41,253 nt of DNA from Candidatus Hodarchaeota archaeon. GTDB taxonomy: Archaea > Asgardarchaeota > Heimdallarchaeia > Hodarchaeales > Hodarchaeaceae. Positions 18,234 to 26,310 of the stretch are shown in pieces. The stretch lies in contig JAEOTY010000334.1 in NCBI GenBank assembly GCA_016839625.1, positions 1 to 41,253 on the forward strand, written 5' to 3'. Numbering within the stretch: the stretch's first letter is position 1; every line of letters begins with the position of its first letter. The notes beneath the pieces are model-generated. The model saw only the letters and a list, made by a program, of their open reading frames with translations. It had not been told where the DNA came from and searched no databases. Position numbers and translations under genes: made by a program.

Positions 18234-18903
18234 GTTGTGACTCTATCTTTCCCAGAGTTGAAGAAGTGCCAGTATACTTACGTATTAAATAAAGTAAAAT
18301 GAGCATTGCAGCTGAAATTGATATTCCTAAGGTTCCATACACTTTTCCAACCTCGATGAAAAAATTGCTTGCTAAATAGAGGATAAGAAAGCAAATTGAT
18401 ACGGCAATCCAAACAAGAAGACCAAAAGAAATAAATTGTATTCGAAAAATCTCCATTAACTTTTTTCTCTCGATGCACTCTGCCGGATAAGAGTCGTATT
18501 CCTGGTCGAGTTGCTTATATCGTGAAGCCAAAAACCAAACTTCATAAAATCCCCAAGTTAAAATCACCCACAAAGCAAGTATAAAAGGATCATCAAAAAC
18601 CTCGATCTGTTCTACCATTGGATCTATTCTTAGCGCGAGAAGAAATCTGCTGAGAAGAATTCCAGAAATAAGAATCGCTGTACTAAGACCTCGAAATTCT
18701 AACTTTAAAGTGATGATTCCATATATTCCTAGGGATCCGAGAAGTAGTGTTATTCCAATAGATGAGGCAATGATTATCAAATTTGACGAATAAATTTGTA
18801 AGAAAAGTAGCATGACTACAGAAAAAAGTGGGATAAATGAAAAAACAAGGAATATTGATACTAAAACCGATTGGATACCCCAAATAATAGTTCTTAGTTT
18901 CAT
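18208..18903 (-). CDS. Membrane protein of the MoxR/DUF58 operon
   Basis: I do not recognise a named family. The protein has about six hydrophobic segments: near the N-terminus (IIWGIQSVLVSIFLVFSFIP), two following ones, a pair separated by a charged loop with a basic segment (IERKKLMEIFR), and two near the C-terminus. The tail is charged and cytosolic-looking. I chose ATG 18903 because it overlaps the DUF58 stop codon as ATGA, the usual sign of translational coupling; the longer reading frame (18954) lies inside the DUF58 gene. It is the last gene of a five-gene operon and its 3' end overlaps the nicotinamidase gene. Confidence 0.8.
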   Translation of the reverse strand: MKLRTIIWGIQSVLVSIFLVFSFIPLFSVVMLLFLQIYSSNLIIIASSIGITLLLGSLGIYGIITLKLEFRGLSTAILISGILLSRFLLALRIDPMVEQIEVFDDPFILALWVILTWGFYEVWFLASRYKQLDQEYDSYPAECIERKKLMEIFRIQFISFGLLVWIAVSICFLILYLASNFFIEVGKVYGTLGISISAAMLILLYLIRKYTGTSSTLGKIESQLKIESDQK

Positions 18904-20138
18904 CTCGTACGTCTCACCTTGATTTTTTGATATTGAGGCCCAGTAGGGTACCAAAAGATTTGCATAATACCTACTTGAGCCACTTGTTTCATTGTACAGG
19001 CTCGATCAAGTGATAGAAGTGCGTTTGCTAAGCGCGAAGCTTTTGGAACAACCCTCCCTTCTTCAATAGAACTTTCAAGAGAGGGGATGATTAAAATAAT
19101 CTCATGGTTACGTTTAGCTAGTTCGAGAAGAAGATTAACGATATTTCGATTATATAGTGGACTAATGAAGAAGATTTGAGTAAAGGGAGGTAATGATGGT
19201 AGAAGTTTTCTATTCAATCGTACACTGAATACCTCATCATTAGAAGGATACGAACCTTTTGTGTCTATCAAGTACTCATTAATGCGAAGAAGTTGCCGTT
19301 TTCCAGGTGCTGCTGGAATTTGTTCAACAAATTCCCCAACAGCAAAAAACCCCACAACATTACGCTGAGAAATAAGATATTCAGAGGTCGACAAAGCAGC
19401 CATTACTCCCTCTTCAAGGACACGGTTAGTAGAAGTTGTATGATCAAATACTACAAAAATCCGAGCTGCTTGATCTAGAGCGAACTCATTTGCTGCAAGT
19501 TTGTTAAATTTTGCTGTTACTCTCCAATTAATTACACGCATTTCATCCCCCTCCTGGTAGTCTCGAACACCTTGGAAATCAAAATCTCTGCCCTTATATG
19601 TCAAGCTTGGAATACTCCCTGTTTCTGGAAGTAATCGTTTCCGATAAATTGGGAGGTGTTTTAACCTAATAAGAGAAGGAACTACTGAAAAATAGTTTAA
19701 CAATGCAAATTCCTTCACTTCTGTCCGAAATTGAAAGATATCTGAACCTCGGATTATTACTGGGCCTATGGTGTACCGTCCTCTTTTATGACATCGAATT
19801 GCATAGGTTAGGGTTATTTCTTTGCCTTGATCAAGCTCTAGAAGCCAATGGTTTGACCCATCATTAACAGTGCACTGTTCGGGGATTTTATCGTTGATCT
19901 CTAAAATCGGGATACGTTTTCCCTCATTACGAACCCTCAATCGAACATAGATGAGTTCTCCTTTTTCTTCGGTTCTGTCACGTGAGATCCATCGCTTCAC
20001 CACTACTTGATTAACAGAAATGTCTTCAGATGCAAGTGAAAAGAAAAAAATCACAAGAAGAGGCAACAGTACTCCTGCAAATTGCCCAAATAGCAATATC
20101 ACTGTAAAAAAGAGGATTAAAAATGCCAAACTAATCAA
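18900..20138 (-). CDS. DUF58 protein (vWA-like), membrane anchored
   Basis: DUF58 proteins pair with MoxR ATPases and contain a von Willebrand A-like region. The family core is clear: SLTYKGRDFDFQGVRDYQEG, then VINWRVTAKFNKLAANEF, then IFVVFDHTTST starting the vWA-like half. Two hydrophobic segments at the N-terminus place the rest in the cytosol or outside. The track start is a TTG with no Shine-Dalgarno sequence, in the middle of a membrane anchor. In-frame codons upstream add RKRFRLIN, a good basic lead, and a CTG at 20163-20165 follows GGTGGT at 6-nt spacing, so the true start may be 20165. It follows MoxR (20198 stop) and overlaps the next gene by 4 bp. Confidence 0.92.
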   Translation of the reverse strand: MISLAFLILFFTVILLFGQFAGVLLPLLVIFFFSLASEDISVNQVVVKRWISRDRTEEKGELIYVRLRVRNEGKRIPILEINDKIPEQCTVNDGSNHWLLELDQGKEITLTYAIRCHKRGRYTIGPVIIRGSDIFQFRTEVKEFALLNYFSVVPSLIRLKHLPIYRKRLLPETGSIPSLTYKGRDFDFQGVRDYQEGDEMRVINWRVTAKFNKLAANEFALDQAARIFVVFDHTTSTNRVLEEGVMAALSTSEYLISQRNVVGFFAVGEFVEQIPAAPGKRQLLRINEYLIDTKGSYPSNDEVFSVRLNRKLLPSLPPFTQIFFISPLYNRNIVNLLLELAKRNHEIILIIPSLESSIEEGRVVPKASRLANALLSLDRACTMKQVAQVGIMQIFWYPTGPQYQKIKVRRTR

Positions 20139-20197
20139 ATTGATTAATCGAAAACGTTTTCTCAGGTGAATACCACCAAAAAATGAGTTTTTTCCTG

Positions 20198-21157
20198 TTA
20201 CTCCTTACGTGGGGCTTTAATCTCGTTCAGAATCTTCTCAATCAAAATATCAGTTGAAGTCCCTCCCAACCAAGAACCAATCTCTAGAATTATCCGATGA
20301 GCCAATGCAATGATTGCTAGTTCTTTTACATCTTGAGGGATGACATAATCCCTTTTGTGTAACACTGCATTAGCTCTTGTTAGTGCCATCAAGTCTAAAG
20401 ATCCTCGTGGTGAAGCTCCGACCTTTACTTGAGGTAGCTCGCGTGTATGTTGAACAATATCAACAATATATTCTTTTATTTCCTCAGAAACATGAACAGT
20501 TTCAATAGTTCTTTGCATTTCCCAAAAAGTCTTTCGTTCTGTAATTTGTAAGACATCAAATGTTTTCTTCTTTCGTTGAATCCGATGTGTAAGAATTAAT
20601 TGTTCAGCTTCTTTTGAAGGGTACCCAATTTTGATTTTTGAAAGAAACCGATCGATTTGGGCTTCGGGGAGAGCAAAAGTTCCTTCAAGTTCTAACGGGT
20701 TTTGAGTTGCTACAACTAGAAATGGCTTACCTGAACCAGTTAACTGATATGTTACTCCTCCTACAGTTACTTGGTATTCAGCCATTGCTTCTAGCAAGGC
20801 ACTTTGCGTTTTAGGTGTTGCTCGATTTATTTCATCAGCTAGAATTATGTCTGCAAAGACAGGACCAGACTTAAATTCGAAATCATTTGTTTTCTGATTA
20901 TAAACCTCAGAACCAGTAAGATCCTGAGGTAATAGGTCAGGAGTGAACTGGATTCGTTTAAAATCGCACCCTATTGCTGTAGCAAAAGATCTGCAGATCA
21001 TTGTTTTGGCTAAGCCAGGGTAGTCTTCAAAAAGTATATTCCCATCCGCGAGAAAAGATAACATGACTTGACGAAGAGTCTCATTCTTTCCAATAATGTG
21101 TTTATTTATTTCATTTAGAATTTTCGTGCACAATTCTGCTGTTTCAATAATTTTCAT
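20198..21157 (-). CDS. MoxR-type AAA+ ATPase
   Basis: AAA+ chaperone-like ATPase of the MoxR family, thought to remodel or activate partner protein complexes with vWA proteins. The P-loop is in EDYPGLAKTM (the family's usual PGLAKT form), Walker B in DIILADEINRATPKTQSALLEAM, sensor 1 in FLVVATQNPLELEGTF with the arginine-finger region PEAQIDRF, and sensor 2 in GASPRGSLDLMALTRANA. The 319-aa length is normal. GAGTGATTA before the ATG is a Shine-Dalgarno stretch overlapping the stop of the previous gene (6-bp gap). It is the third gene of the operon and precedes DUF58. Confidence 0.96.
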   Translation of the reverse strand: MKIIETAELCTKILNEINKHIIGKNETLRQVMLSFLADGNILFEDYPGLAKTMICRSFATAIGCDFKRIQFTPDLLPQDLTGSEVYNQKTNDFEFKSGPVFADIILADEINRATPKTQSALLEAMAEYQVTVGGVTYQLTGSGKPFLVVATQNPLELEGTFALPEAQIDRFLSKIKIGYPSKEAEQLILTHRIQRKKKTFDVLQITERKTFWEMQRTIETVHVSEEIKEYIVDIVQHTRELPQVKVGASPRGSLDLMALTRANAVLHKRDYVIPQDVKELAIIALAHRIILEIGSWLGGTSTDILIEKILNEIKAPRKE

Positions 21158-21163
21158 AATTAA

Positions 21164-21661
21164 TCACTCCATTTCAGAAAGCAATGTAACACCTAGTAGT
21201 TCCTGTACTTCAATCAGTATCTGAATGAATTGTTCATATAGAATATCAGATGTATATCTTTCACGTGACAAATTAGTTCGACTAATCTGGTTATGTTGAT
21301 CTAGAAGCCATTTATTCGGATCATTCACCAAAAGAATAAGGTTCTCACTATATTTTCCTGTGTGTTCTCCAATTTCTATATTTTCTTGAATTAACAAAGA
21401 AAACACTTGAGTCAGCTTTTTCTGGCGATTGGGTGTTGACATTAACGCAAGCTGAAGAAAATCACCGAAAGTTTTACTATGAGGTCTGGGAGGTTCAATG
21501 TATTCCGTTTTTCCTTTTTTAAAGGTATAGCTGACAACCTGCTGTTCATTTATATCCGACCAATGTTTATAAATAGCCCGAAAACCAAGAAAAACTAATG
21601 AACCTAAGATAAAAGTAAATGTAAGTTCAAAAATCGGTTGTATTAAGTCGATTAGGTTCAT
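21164..21661 (-). CDS. Small single-span membrane protein of the MoxR operon
   Basis: Unrecognised 165-aa protein with one membrane segment near the N-terminus (about 11-31, FTFILGSLVFLGFRAIY) followed by a soluble, helical, mostly cytosolic domain. The soluble part has a helix-rich stretch (DFLQLALMSTPNRQKKLTQVFSLLI). The ATG overlaps the stop of the preceding gene as ATGA, so the two are probably coupled. Its position between the DUF4129-like protein and MoxR suggests a structural partner of that complex. No function is claimed. Confidence 0.75.
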   Translation of the reverse strand: MNLIDLIQPIFELTFTFILGSLVFLGFRAIYKHWSDINEQQVVSYTFKKGKTEYIEPPRPHSKTFGDFLQLALMSTPNRQKKLTQVFSLLIQENIEIGEHTGKYSENLILLVNDPNKWLLDQHNQISRTNLSRERYTSDILYEQFIQILIEVQELLGVTLLSEME

Positions 21662-22620
21662 TCTTTCTTCTCCATTCCTTCCTCCTGTTCTATCTCTGTT
21701 TCAAGCGTTGAGTCAGGAGGAAAAATAATTTTGGAAGCTAGAGATTTGGCGAATTCTACTTGTGTTGATGCCATTTCATGATTCGAAAATTTTGCTTCTT
21801 CGAACAAATTGGTGAGGTTATTTATAGTAGGAGTTTTGGTTAAATCCTTCTTGATGACATCTTTAGTGAACTCAGAAGGAGTGAGGATTGGCGAACTGTC
21901 GGCTCCACGTTCTTCTAATGTTGTGGATGCTTGATAGTAACACTCTAATATCGTTCTTGTCATATATTGCTTTTCTTGAATATCTTCGGTTATGTCTTCA
22001 TCCACCTTCGACTCAACTTCTTCAAATTTAGATCGTCGTTGGATGATTATTGCAAACAAAAATGGTAATAGAAGTATTCCAATAATAAAAAGACTTCTAA
22101 ATTCAGTTATAAAATCTGAAAAAAAATCATTGCCTGGTGAAGGTGTAACTGTAGATGTAGTATCTGTTTCCAAGGGATTTGAATTTGATGGATAGGTTGT
22201 ACCAGAATTAGGGGGAGTAGTAGCTGTTGTCTCAGGTTCGACGGGTTCAACGATCTCCTCCAGCGGTTTGGGAAGTGGTAATACTAGAATGATAACAAAC
22301 AACAATGAAAAAACAATTAACCACTTAGTCGGCGGAAGCCATGAAACATCGAGGCCTCGACGATAAAAAAGGAGAAAAATGGCGATGAACGGTGGTAGAA
22401 ATACTCCCAAACTTTCCAACAAAGGATTTCTCAATTCTAAAAAGGGGTTAATTCTACTGATTCGTCCTATCGCAACGTTATCTAGCGCAATTTGAGAGAA
22501 AGTCAAGGCTAACAAAAAACAACATAAAATCAGAACTTCTTTGCGAAGCAAGAAGTCGAAATCCTTCGTTTTCACTTCTGTTCCAGCTAATGCTTGAATG
22601 ACTATAATCAATTGTTTCAA
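21658..22620 (-). CDS. DUF4129-like multi-span membrane protein
   Basis: First gene of the MoxR/DUF58 operon. About four hydrophobic segments are visible (VLILCCFLLALTFSQIAL, FLPPFIAIFLLFY, WLIVFSLLFVIILVL and LFIIGILLLPFLFAII), with a Thr/Pro/Ser-rich loop between the third and fourth that is probably outside the cell. The cytosolic C-terminal part resembles DUF4129: ECYYQASTTLEERGADSS, then LTPSEF and a C-terminal stretch ending LTNLFEEAKFS. DUF4129 usually ends transglutaminase-like proteins in such operons, but no transglutaminase core is here. The start codon is TTG with no good Shine-Dalgarno sequence; an internal GTG at residue 16 is an alternative. Confidence 0.7.
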   Translation of the reverse strand: MKQLIIVIQALAGTEVKTKDFDFLLRKEVLILCCFLLALTFSQIALDNVAIGRISRINPFLELRNPLLESLGVFLPPFIAIFLLFYRRGLDVSWLPPTKWLIVFSLLFVIILVLPLPKPLEEIVEPVEPETTATTPPNSGTTYPSNSNPLETDTTSTVTPSPGNDFFSDFITEFRSLFIIGILLLPFLFAIIIQRRSKFEEVESKVDEDITEDIQEKQYMTRTILECYYQASTTLEERGADSSPILTPSEFTKDVIKKDLTKTPTINNLTNLFEEAKFSNHEMASTQVEFAKSLASKIIFPPDSTLETEIEQEEGMEKKE

Positions 22621-22902
22621 GCTTGTTTAATACTTTTTTCTTTACATGCAGGTTTTTCTAATATTTCCGAAATCTCACTTTTATTCTTTGATTTTTTCCA
22701 CAACTTGCTTATTTTCCAAATCATCAACAAATTTTTATAGCAGCATAATATTTGTTCTTGTACCAATCCTGTAGGATAACATTCAGTTATTCCTAGGGGA
22801 CAATATTCATGAAAAAAAAAGTTTCTAACAGTTTTGATCTATCATAATATTATTTTAAACTTGTAAAAATGACTTTTTATAAAAGAAAGATGAGGCTAGA
22901 AG

Positions 22903-23331
22903 TTGTTCCTCTACTGGATTGACAAAAAAAGATTGGCTGGATCTAGTGAACCCCTTTTAGAAGACTTTCCTTTTCTTAAGACTATTGAATGGGGAGGAAT
23001 GGTTTGTCTTCAGGACACTTCGACCTCAGAAGATCTAGCTGCTCTTTTAGCAGTACCGTTCTTACATCTTCCGATTAAAGATTTTTCAGTTCCTACTGAG
23101 ACTGATTTGGAGATGTTGCTGGAATTTTATAGTGAATCCCAAAAGGAAAATCCTGATTTACCCGTATTAATTCACTGTACTGCTGGGCATGGACGCACAG
23201 GTACCATTTTAGCCGCATTATTGACAGTATTCGACCATATAAACCCAGATGATGCTATCAGACGAGTAAGGGCTGTAAATCCCCTCGCGATAGAAACTAA
23301 AGAGCAAGAGGAGTTTATTAGGAGTCTTTAA
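22903..23331 (+). CDS. Dual-specificity protein phosphatase, DUSP23/VHZ-like
   Basis: Protein tyrosine/dual-specificity phosphatase. The active-site loop is HCTAGHGRTG, with nucleophile C92 and R98, and the general acid is D60 in LPIKDFSVP. The layout matches human DUSP23 and archaeal relatives closely: WIDKKRLAGSS at the N-terminus (DUSP23: WVLPGRLAGL) and RAVNPLAIETKEQEEF at the end (RPGSIETYEQEKAV). At 142 aa it is a minimal catalytic domain without a regulatory part. The start is a TTG with GAGG 7 nt upstream and an in-frame TAG six bases before it, so no earlier start is possible. Its 3' end overlaps the convergent M20 peptidase gene by 14 bp. Confidence 0.92.
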   Translation: MFLYWIDKKRLAGSSEPLLEDFPFLKTIEWGGMVCLQDTSTSEDLAALLAVPFLHLPIKDFSVPTETDLEMLLEFYSESQKENPDLPVLIHCTAGHGRTGTILAALLTVFDHINPDDAIRRVRAVNPLAIETKEQEEFIRSL

Positions 23332-24448
23332 CATTACTCAAGAAGTTCGATAGGATTTTTTCTGCTTTTAGAACCTCTGCTATCGAAACTCTTTCATTCG
23401 CGATATGGATTGCCTGTGGATCTCCAGGACCATAAATTACGAATGGAACGGAGTGAGGAGCTTGTGTAATGATGATAGCTGCATCTGTTCCATAATTTAA
23501 GCCGATTGGTGTATGATTGTTGCTTTCCCTCATGAAAAGTTGGATCATTTCATTTTTTTCCGAATTTGATATAGGCGCCATTATTTGTGTAACTTCTGTC
23601 TCAAATCGTGCTGGACTTTTTTTACCCACATCATCAATTTTTGAACTCATTTCTTGAGCGAAGCTCATAGGACTTATTGGGGGTACTAGTCGAAAATCAC
23701 ATTGAACTTCAGCAGTTTCAGGGACAACATTTGCACTTTTACCACCTTTGAACGTACCAATATTCAAAGTGCTTTGTCCTAATATTGGATGGATTATTTG
23801 GGGAACTGCGTCTTTCAGTATTGGAAAAAGCTTACTAAGCGCTTCAATCGCATTTATTCCTTTTTCTGGGGTTGAACCATGTGCAGCTTTCCCATACGAG
23901 CGAATTGTAAACCAGAGTACTCCTTTCTCTGCAATTCCAACCTTTAATGACGTAGGTTCAGTCACAATAAGAAATTTTGCCTTGTCCATAATTCCTAGCT
24001 TCATTGCCTCTTTAGCTCCACCAAGACCAACCTCCTCATCAGATGTTCCAAGAAATACTATCTGAAAATCAAGCTTATCTGGGTTAGCAGAAGTAATCAG
24101 TGATTTGAGGGCCCCCAAGCAAGCTGCGACCCCAGCTTTCATATCAGCAGAGCCACGCCCATAAATATACCCCTCTTTCTCTTCGGCACCAAAAGGATCA
24201 TACCTCCAATTGTTCAAGTTACCAACAGGAACAGTATCAAGATGTCCACACATCACTATCGTTTTTACTGCATTTCCTACAGTCAGAATGATATTTCCTT
24301 GATTTTTCTCGTACCACTGAGTTTTCGATGCAATTCCATTTCTCTTAGCCCACTGTTCTATCCATTCAATGCTGCTCCGTGTGTTGCCTGGTGGGTTTTC
24401 TGAGTTTAATCGTATCAACTCTTTTAAAATCAATAAGCTTTCAGACAT
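23318..24448 (-). CDS. M20 family metallopeptidase (ArgE/DapE/CPG2-like)
   Basis: Zinc amidohydrolase that cleaves acyl-amino acids or dipeptides. Metal and catalytic motifs are present in order: MCGHLDTVPVG, GRGSADMKAG, FLGTSDEEVGLGG (catalytic Glu and metal Glu), VTEPTS, KAAHGSTP in the dimerisation domain, and the C-terminal YGPGDPQAIHIANE with the last metal His. The exact substrate within M20A is unknown. I use ATG 24448 rather than the TTG at 24451 because GGTGA lies at normal spacing before it. The small zinc-ribbon gene ends just upstream (4-bp gap), so the two form an operon. Confidence 0.93.
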   Translation of the reverse strand: MSESLLILKELIRLNSENPPGNTRSSIEWIEQWAKRNGIASKTQWYEKNQGNIILTVGNAVKTIVMCGHLDTVPVGNLNNWRYDPFGAEEKEGYIYGRGSADMKAGVAACLGALKSLITSANPDKLDFQIVFLGTSDEEVGLGGAKEAMKLGIMDKAKFLIVTEPTSLKVGIAEKGVLWFTIRSYGKAAHGSTPEKGINAIEALSKLFPILKDAVPQIIHPILGQSTLNIGTFKGGKSANVVPETAEVQCDFRLVPPISPMSFAQEMSSKIDDVGKKSPARFETEVTQIMAPISNSEKNEMIQLFMRESNNHTPIGLNYGTDAAIIITQAPHSVPFVIYGPGDPQAIHIANERVSIAEVLKAEKILSNFLSNVKDS

Positions 24449-24452
24449 CAAA

Positions 24453-24716
24453 TCACCCTATTGAAGAGAAATTTATTTCATTCATTAAATCTAATTTTTC
24501 ATATTCACTTCGTTCAATTTCTGCAAAAATTGGTCCTTGATATCTACACAGCTGACATTTATAGGTTGGTGGGGATAAAATCCCTAAGAAAGGATTTCTG
24601 ATTTCTTCCAAATTCGCCGCTAAACAGATTGGACAAACCCTGACGACATCGAGAGAAGAAGAACCTCTTCGAATAAGTTTTCGTACTTCGCCAAATGATC
24701 TAATGAATTGACGCAT
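24453..24716 (-). CDS. Small zinc-ribbon protein
   Basis: Short soluble protein of 87 aa with one zinc ribbon: VCPICLAANL and YKCQLCRYQGPIFAEIE give a CxxC-x27-CxxC arrangement. The first about 25 residues are basic (MRQFIRSFGEVRKLIRRGSS). ATG 24716 is used in preference to GTG 24725 because GAGTGAT is placed for it. Its 3' end abuts the M20 peptidase start, so they are co-transcribed. Small ribbons of this form are common in archaea; the partner and function are unknown. Confidence 0.8.
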   Translation of the reverse strand: MRQFIRSFGEVRKLIRRGSSSLDVVRVCPICLAANLEEIRNPFLGILSPPTYKCQLCRYQGPIFAEIERSEYEKLDLMNEINFSSIG

Positions 24717-24775
24717 TCTTATCACTCGGGATTTGAAAGGAATATTATTTGTATTTTCAGAATAAAAGAATTTTT

Positions 24776-24783
24776 ATTATAAA
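24776..24783 (-). promoter_or_regulatory. TATA-like box for the zinc-ribbon/M20 operon
   Basis: Read on the minus strand the stretch is TTTATAAT, in the context GATTTATAATAAAA, about 60 bp before the zinc-ribbon ATG. It is the closest match to an archaeal TATA box on this strand. No strong BRE is visible next to it. Confidence 0.35.
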
Positions 24784-24978
24784 TCTAACCTTGAGTACAA
24801 ATAGAAAGCGATAAGAAACAGTATTTGGAAAGAAAGAGTACGTCTGTGTGATACATAGAGTGGTAGGTATCCAGAAGTCGGAAAGTTTTATTAATTCCTT
24901 TTAAAGTGGAGTAAGTGATTCGAAAATAGTCAGGCTTAGTTTCTATGCCAGAGTATTAGTACCAACCGTTGATTTGAT

Positions 24979-25536
24979 ATGTCACAAATGAAATATAACT
25001 TTCTTGCGAAGATTCTGCTTCTTGGTGAATACCGCGTTGGAAAATCCTCAATGGTCTTGAGATATGTTGAAGATCGCTTTCCTGGAGACTATATTGCAAC
25101 AATTGGCGCCAATTTTTTAGTCAAGTCTGTGAATCTTCTTTTTCAGGGAAAAGAATACAAATGTGGTCTTCAAATTTGGGATATCGGGGGACATGCACGT
25201 TCCTCAGAGGTTGGTCGCGTCTTTTTCCACGGAGTTTCTGGAGCTATCTTGGTCTATGATCTAACAAGAAAGGCGACACTCGAGAAAATTCCGTTGTGGA
25301 TAGAACGATTGAAACAAAGTTCACCTGAATCAAGATTGTACTTGGTAGGTAATAAGAATGATTTAGTTGAGGAACGTCAAACAACCAAGGAAGAAGGACA
25401 GGAGGTAAAAGATCAGCTTAACATGGAAAGTTTTTTCGAAACAAGCGCAAAAACAGGTGACCACATCCAAGAAACCTTTGAAGATTTGGCCAGACTTCTT
25501 GTAGAAAGCCATCCTCGTGGGAATGGGGAGAAATAA
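24979..25536 (+). CDS. Ras-superfamily GTPase with atypical active site
   Basis: Small GTPase with the P-loop GEYRVGKSS (16-24), switch I T41 in TIGANF, G3 in WDIGGHAR (68-73), NKND (125-128) and TSAKTG (155-160). Binding of GTP and Mg should therefore be possible. The residue at the Ras Q61 position is H72, and the Ras G12 and G13 positions are Y18 and R19, which usually slow hydrolysis. There is no C-terminal Cys for lipidation. The ATG sits about 90 bp after a TATA-like GAAAGTTTTATTAA. It converges with a small hypothetical gene. The active-site reading is from alignment by eye. Confidence 0.93.
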   Translation: MSQMKYNFLAKILLLGEYRVGKSSMVLRYVEDRFPGDYIATIGANFLVKSVNLLFQGKEYKCGLQIWDIGGHARSSEVGRVFFHGVSGAILVYDLTRKATLEKIPLWIERLKQSSPESRLYLVGNKNDLVEERQTTKEEGQEVKDQLNMESFFETSAKTGDHIQETFEDLARLLVESHPRGNGEK

Positions 25537-25553
25537 TTTTCATGAGTCAAAGT

Positions 25554-25913
25554 TCATGCAGCTATCATCATTAAGTCCTTAAGAGAACCGACATTTCTCA
25601 GCTGAGCTTTGTAAAGACCCACTTCCTCAGAAGTTATTTCATTTTCTGAACTTAAAAAGTCAAGGATGTCAAAAAACATACTCTTTGCACTAGTAAAATT
25701 CGTGTTTGCTTCTGGAAGGGAACTGAATGCAAATGTTAATTTATCTGAAAGAGTTGCTTCAGCAACATTTAATGCGTTTCTAACTGTTTGAACATAGATT
25801 TGATCCTCGGAAATACCTCTTGCAATTTCGATTCTCTTCTTTGCTTCTCGTGAGGCATCGTGAGTAAGTTCTGGAACGAATAAGCGCTTAAAGAATCGAA
25901 CAAAACGATTCAT
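25554..25913 (-). CDS. Uncharacterised small protein, 119 aa
   Basis: Unrecognised soluble, mostly helical protein. A basic N-terminus (MNRFVRFFKRLF) could lie on a membrane surface. The rest is helical with periodic hydrophobic residues and no cysteines, metal or nucleotide motifs. It converges with the second GTPase gene, 17 bp away, which is not evidence of a joint function. A GGTAAC stretch precedes the ATG. Confidence 0.6.
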   Translation of the reverse strand: MNRFVRFFKRLFVPELTHDASREAKKRIEIARGISEDQIYVQTVRNALNVAEATLSDKLTFAFSSLPEANTNFTSAKSMFFDILDFLSSENEITSEEVGLYKAQLRNVGSLKDLMMIAA

Positions 25914-26310
25914 GGTTGTTACCTTATCTTAAAGAGTATGCATGGTTCTAATTCAATAATACCCTTGTATCTAATCAAGTCAAATGTCTTTCTATGATGA
26001 AACCGTAATGTAATATGTTTGTCAATTGATAAGATCTTATGTTTTCTATAATTTAATTCTTGTTATATCAGCAGGGTAGTATGTTAAGAATATTAGATCA
26101 AAGAATGATTTGCTTTATGGAGTTTGTTTAGAAACATAAGTAAAAAAGAATAATTATATATACGTGGCTGCTATCTGTATATTCGAGTCATAAGAAACCA
26201 TCAAGAGAAACAAGCGAACAAAAGGATCAACTACTGAAAAAATTTTCTGTTGTTCTTTTCAAAGACGGTTACCTCCACTAAACTTCTTGTGATACAAGAA
26301 AGAGGACATA
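25914..26310. other. 397-bp divergent intergenic region
   Basis: The longest gap of the window, between the small hypothetical (minus) and the V4R-like gene (plus). It contains the promoter listed at 26154-26161 and implies a 5' leader of about 125 nt for the V4R-like gene. The leader has short complementary stretches but no structure I can name as a riboswitch. A 16-codon ATG frame at 26081 has no supporting evidence. Confidence 0.4.
26154..26161 (+). promoter_or_regulatory. TATA box for the V4R-like gene
   Basis: TTATATAT, in the context AATAATTATATATACG, preceded by an A-rich AAAAAAGAATAA, is the best TATA box in the gap. It is 150 bp upstream of the start codon, which would give a leader of about 125 nt, unusually long for this window. 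Confidence 0.35.

Noticed and set aside
26081-26131. A 16-codon ATG frame in the leader of the V4R-like gene
   Set aside because: No convincing ribosome-binding site, no known peptide pattern, and it lies upstream of the best TATA box.
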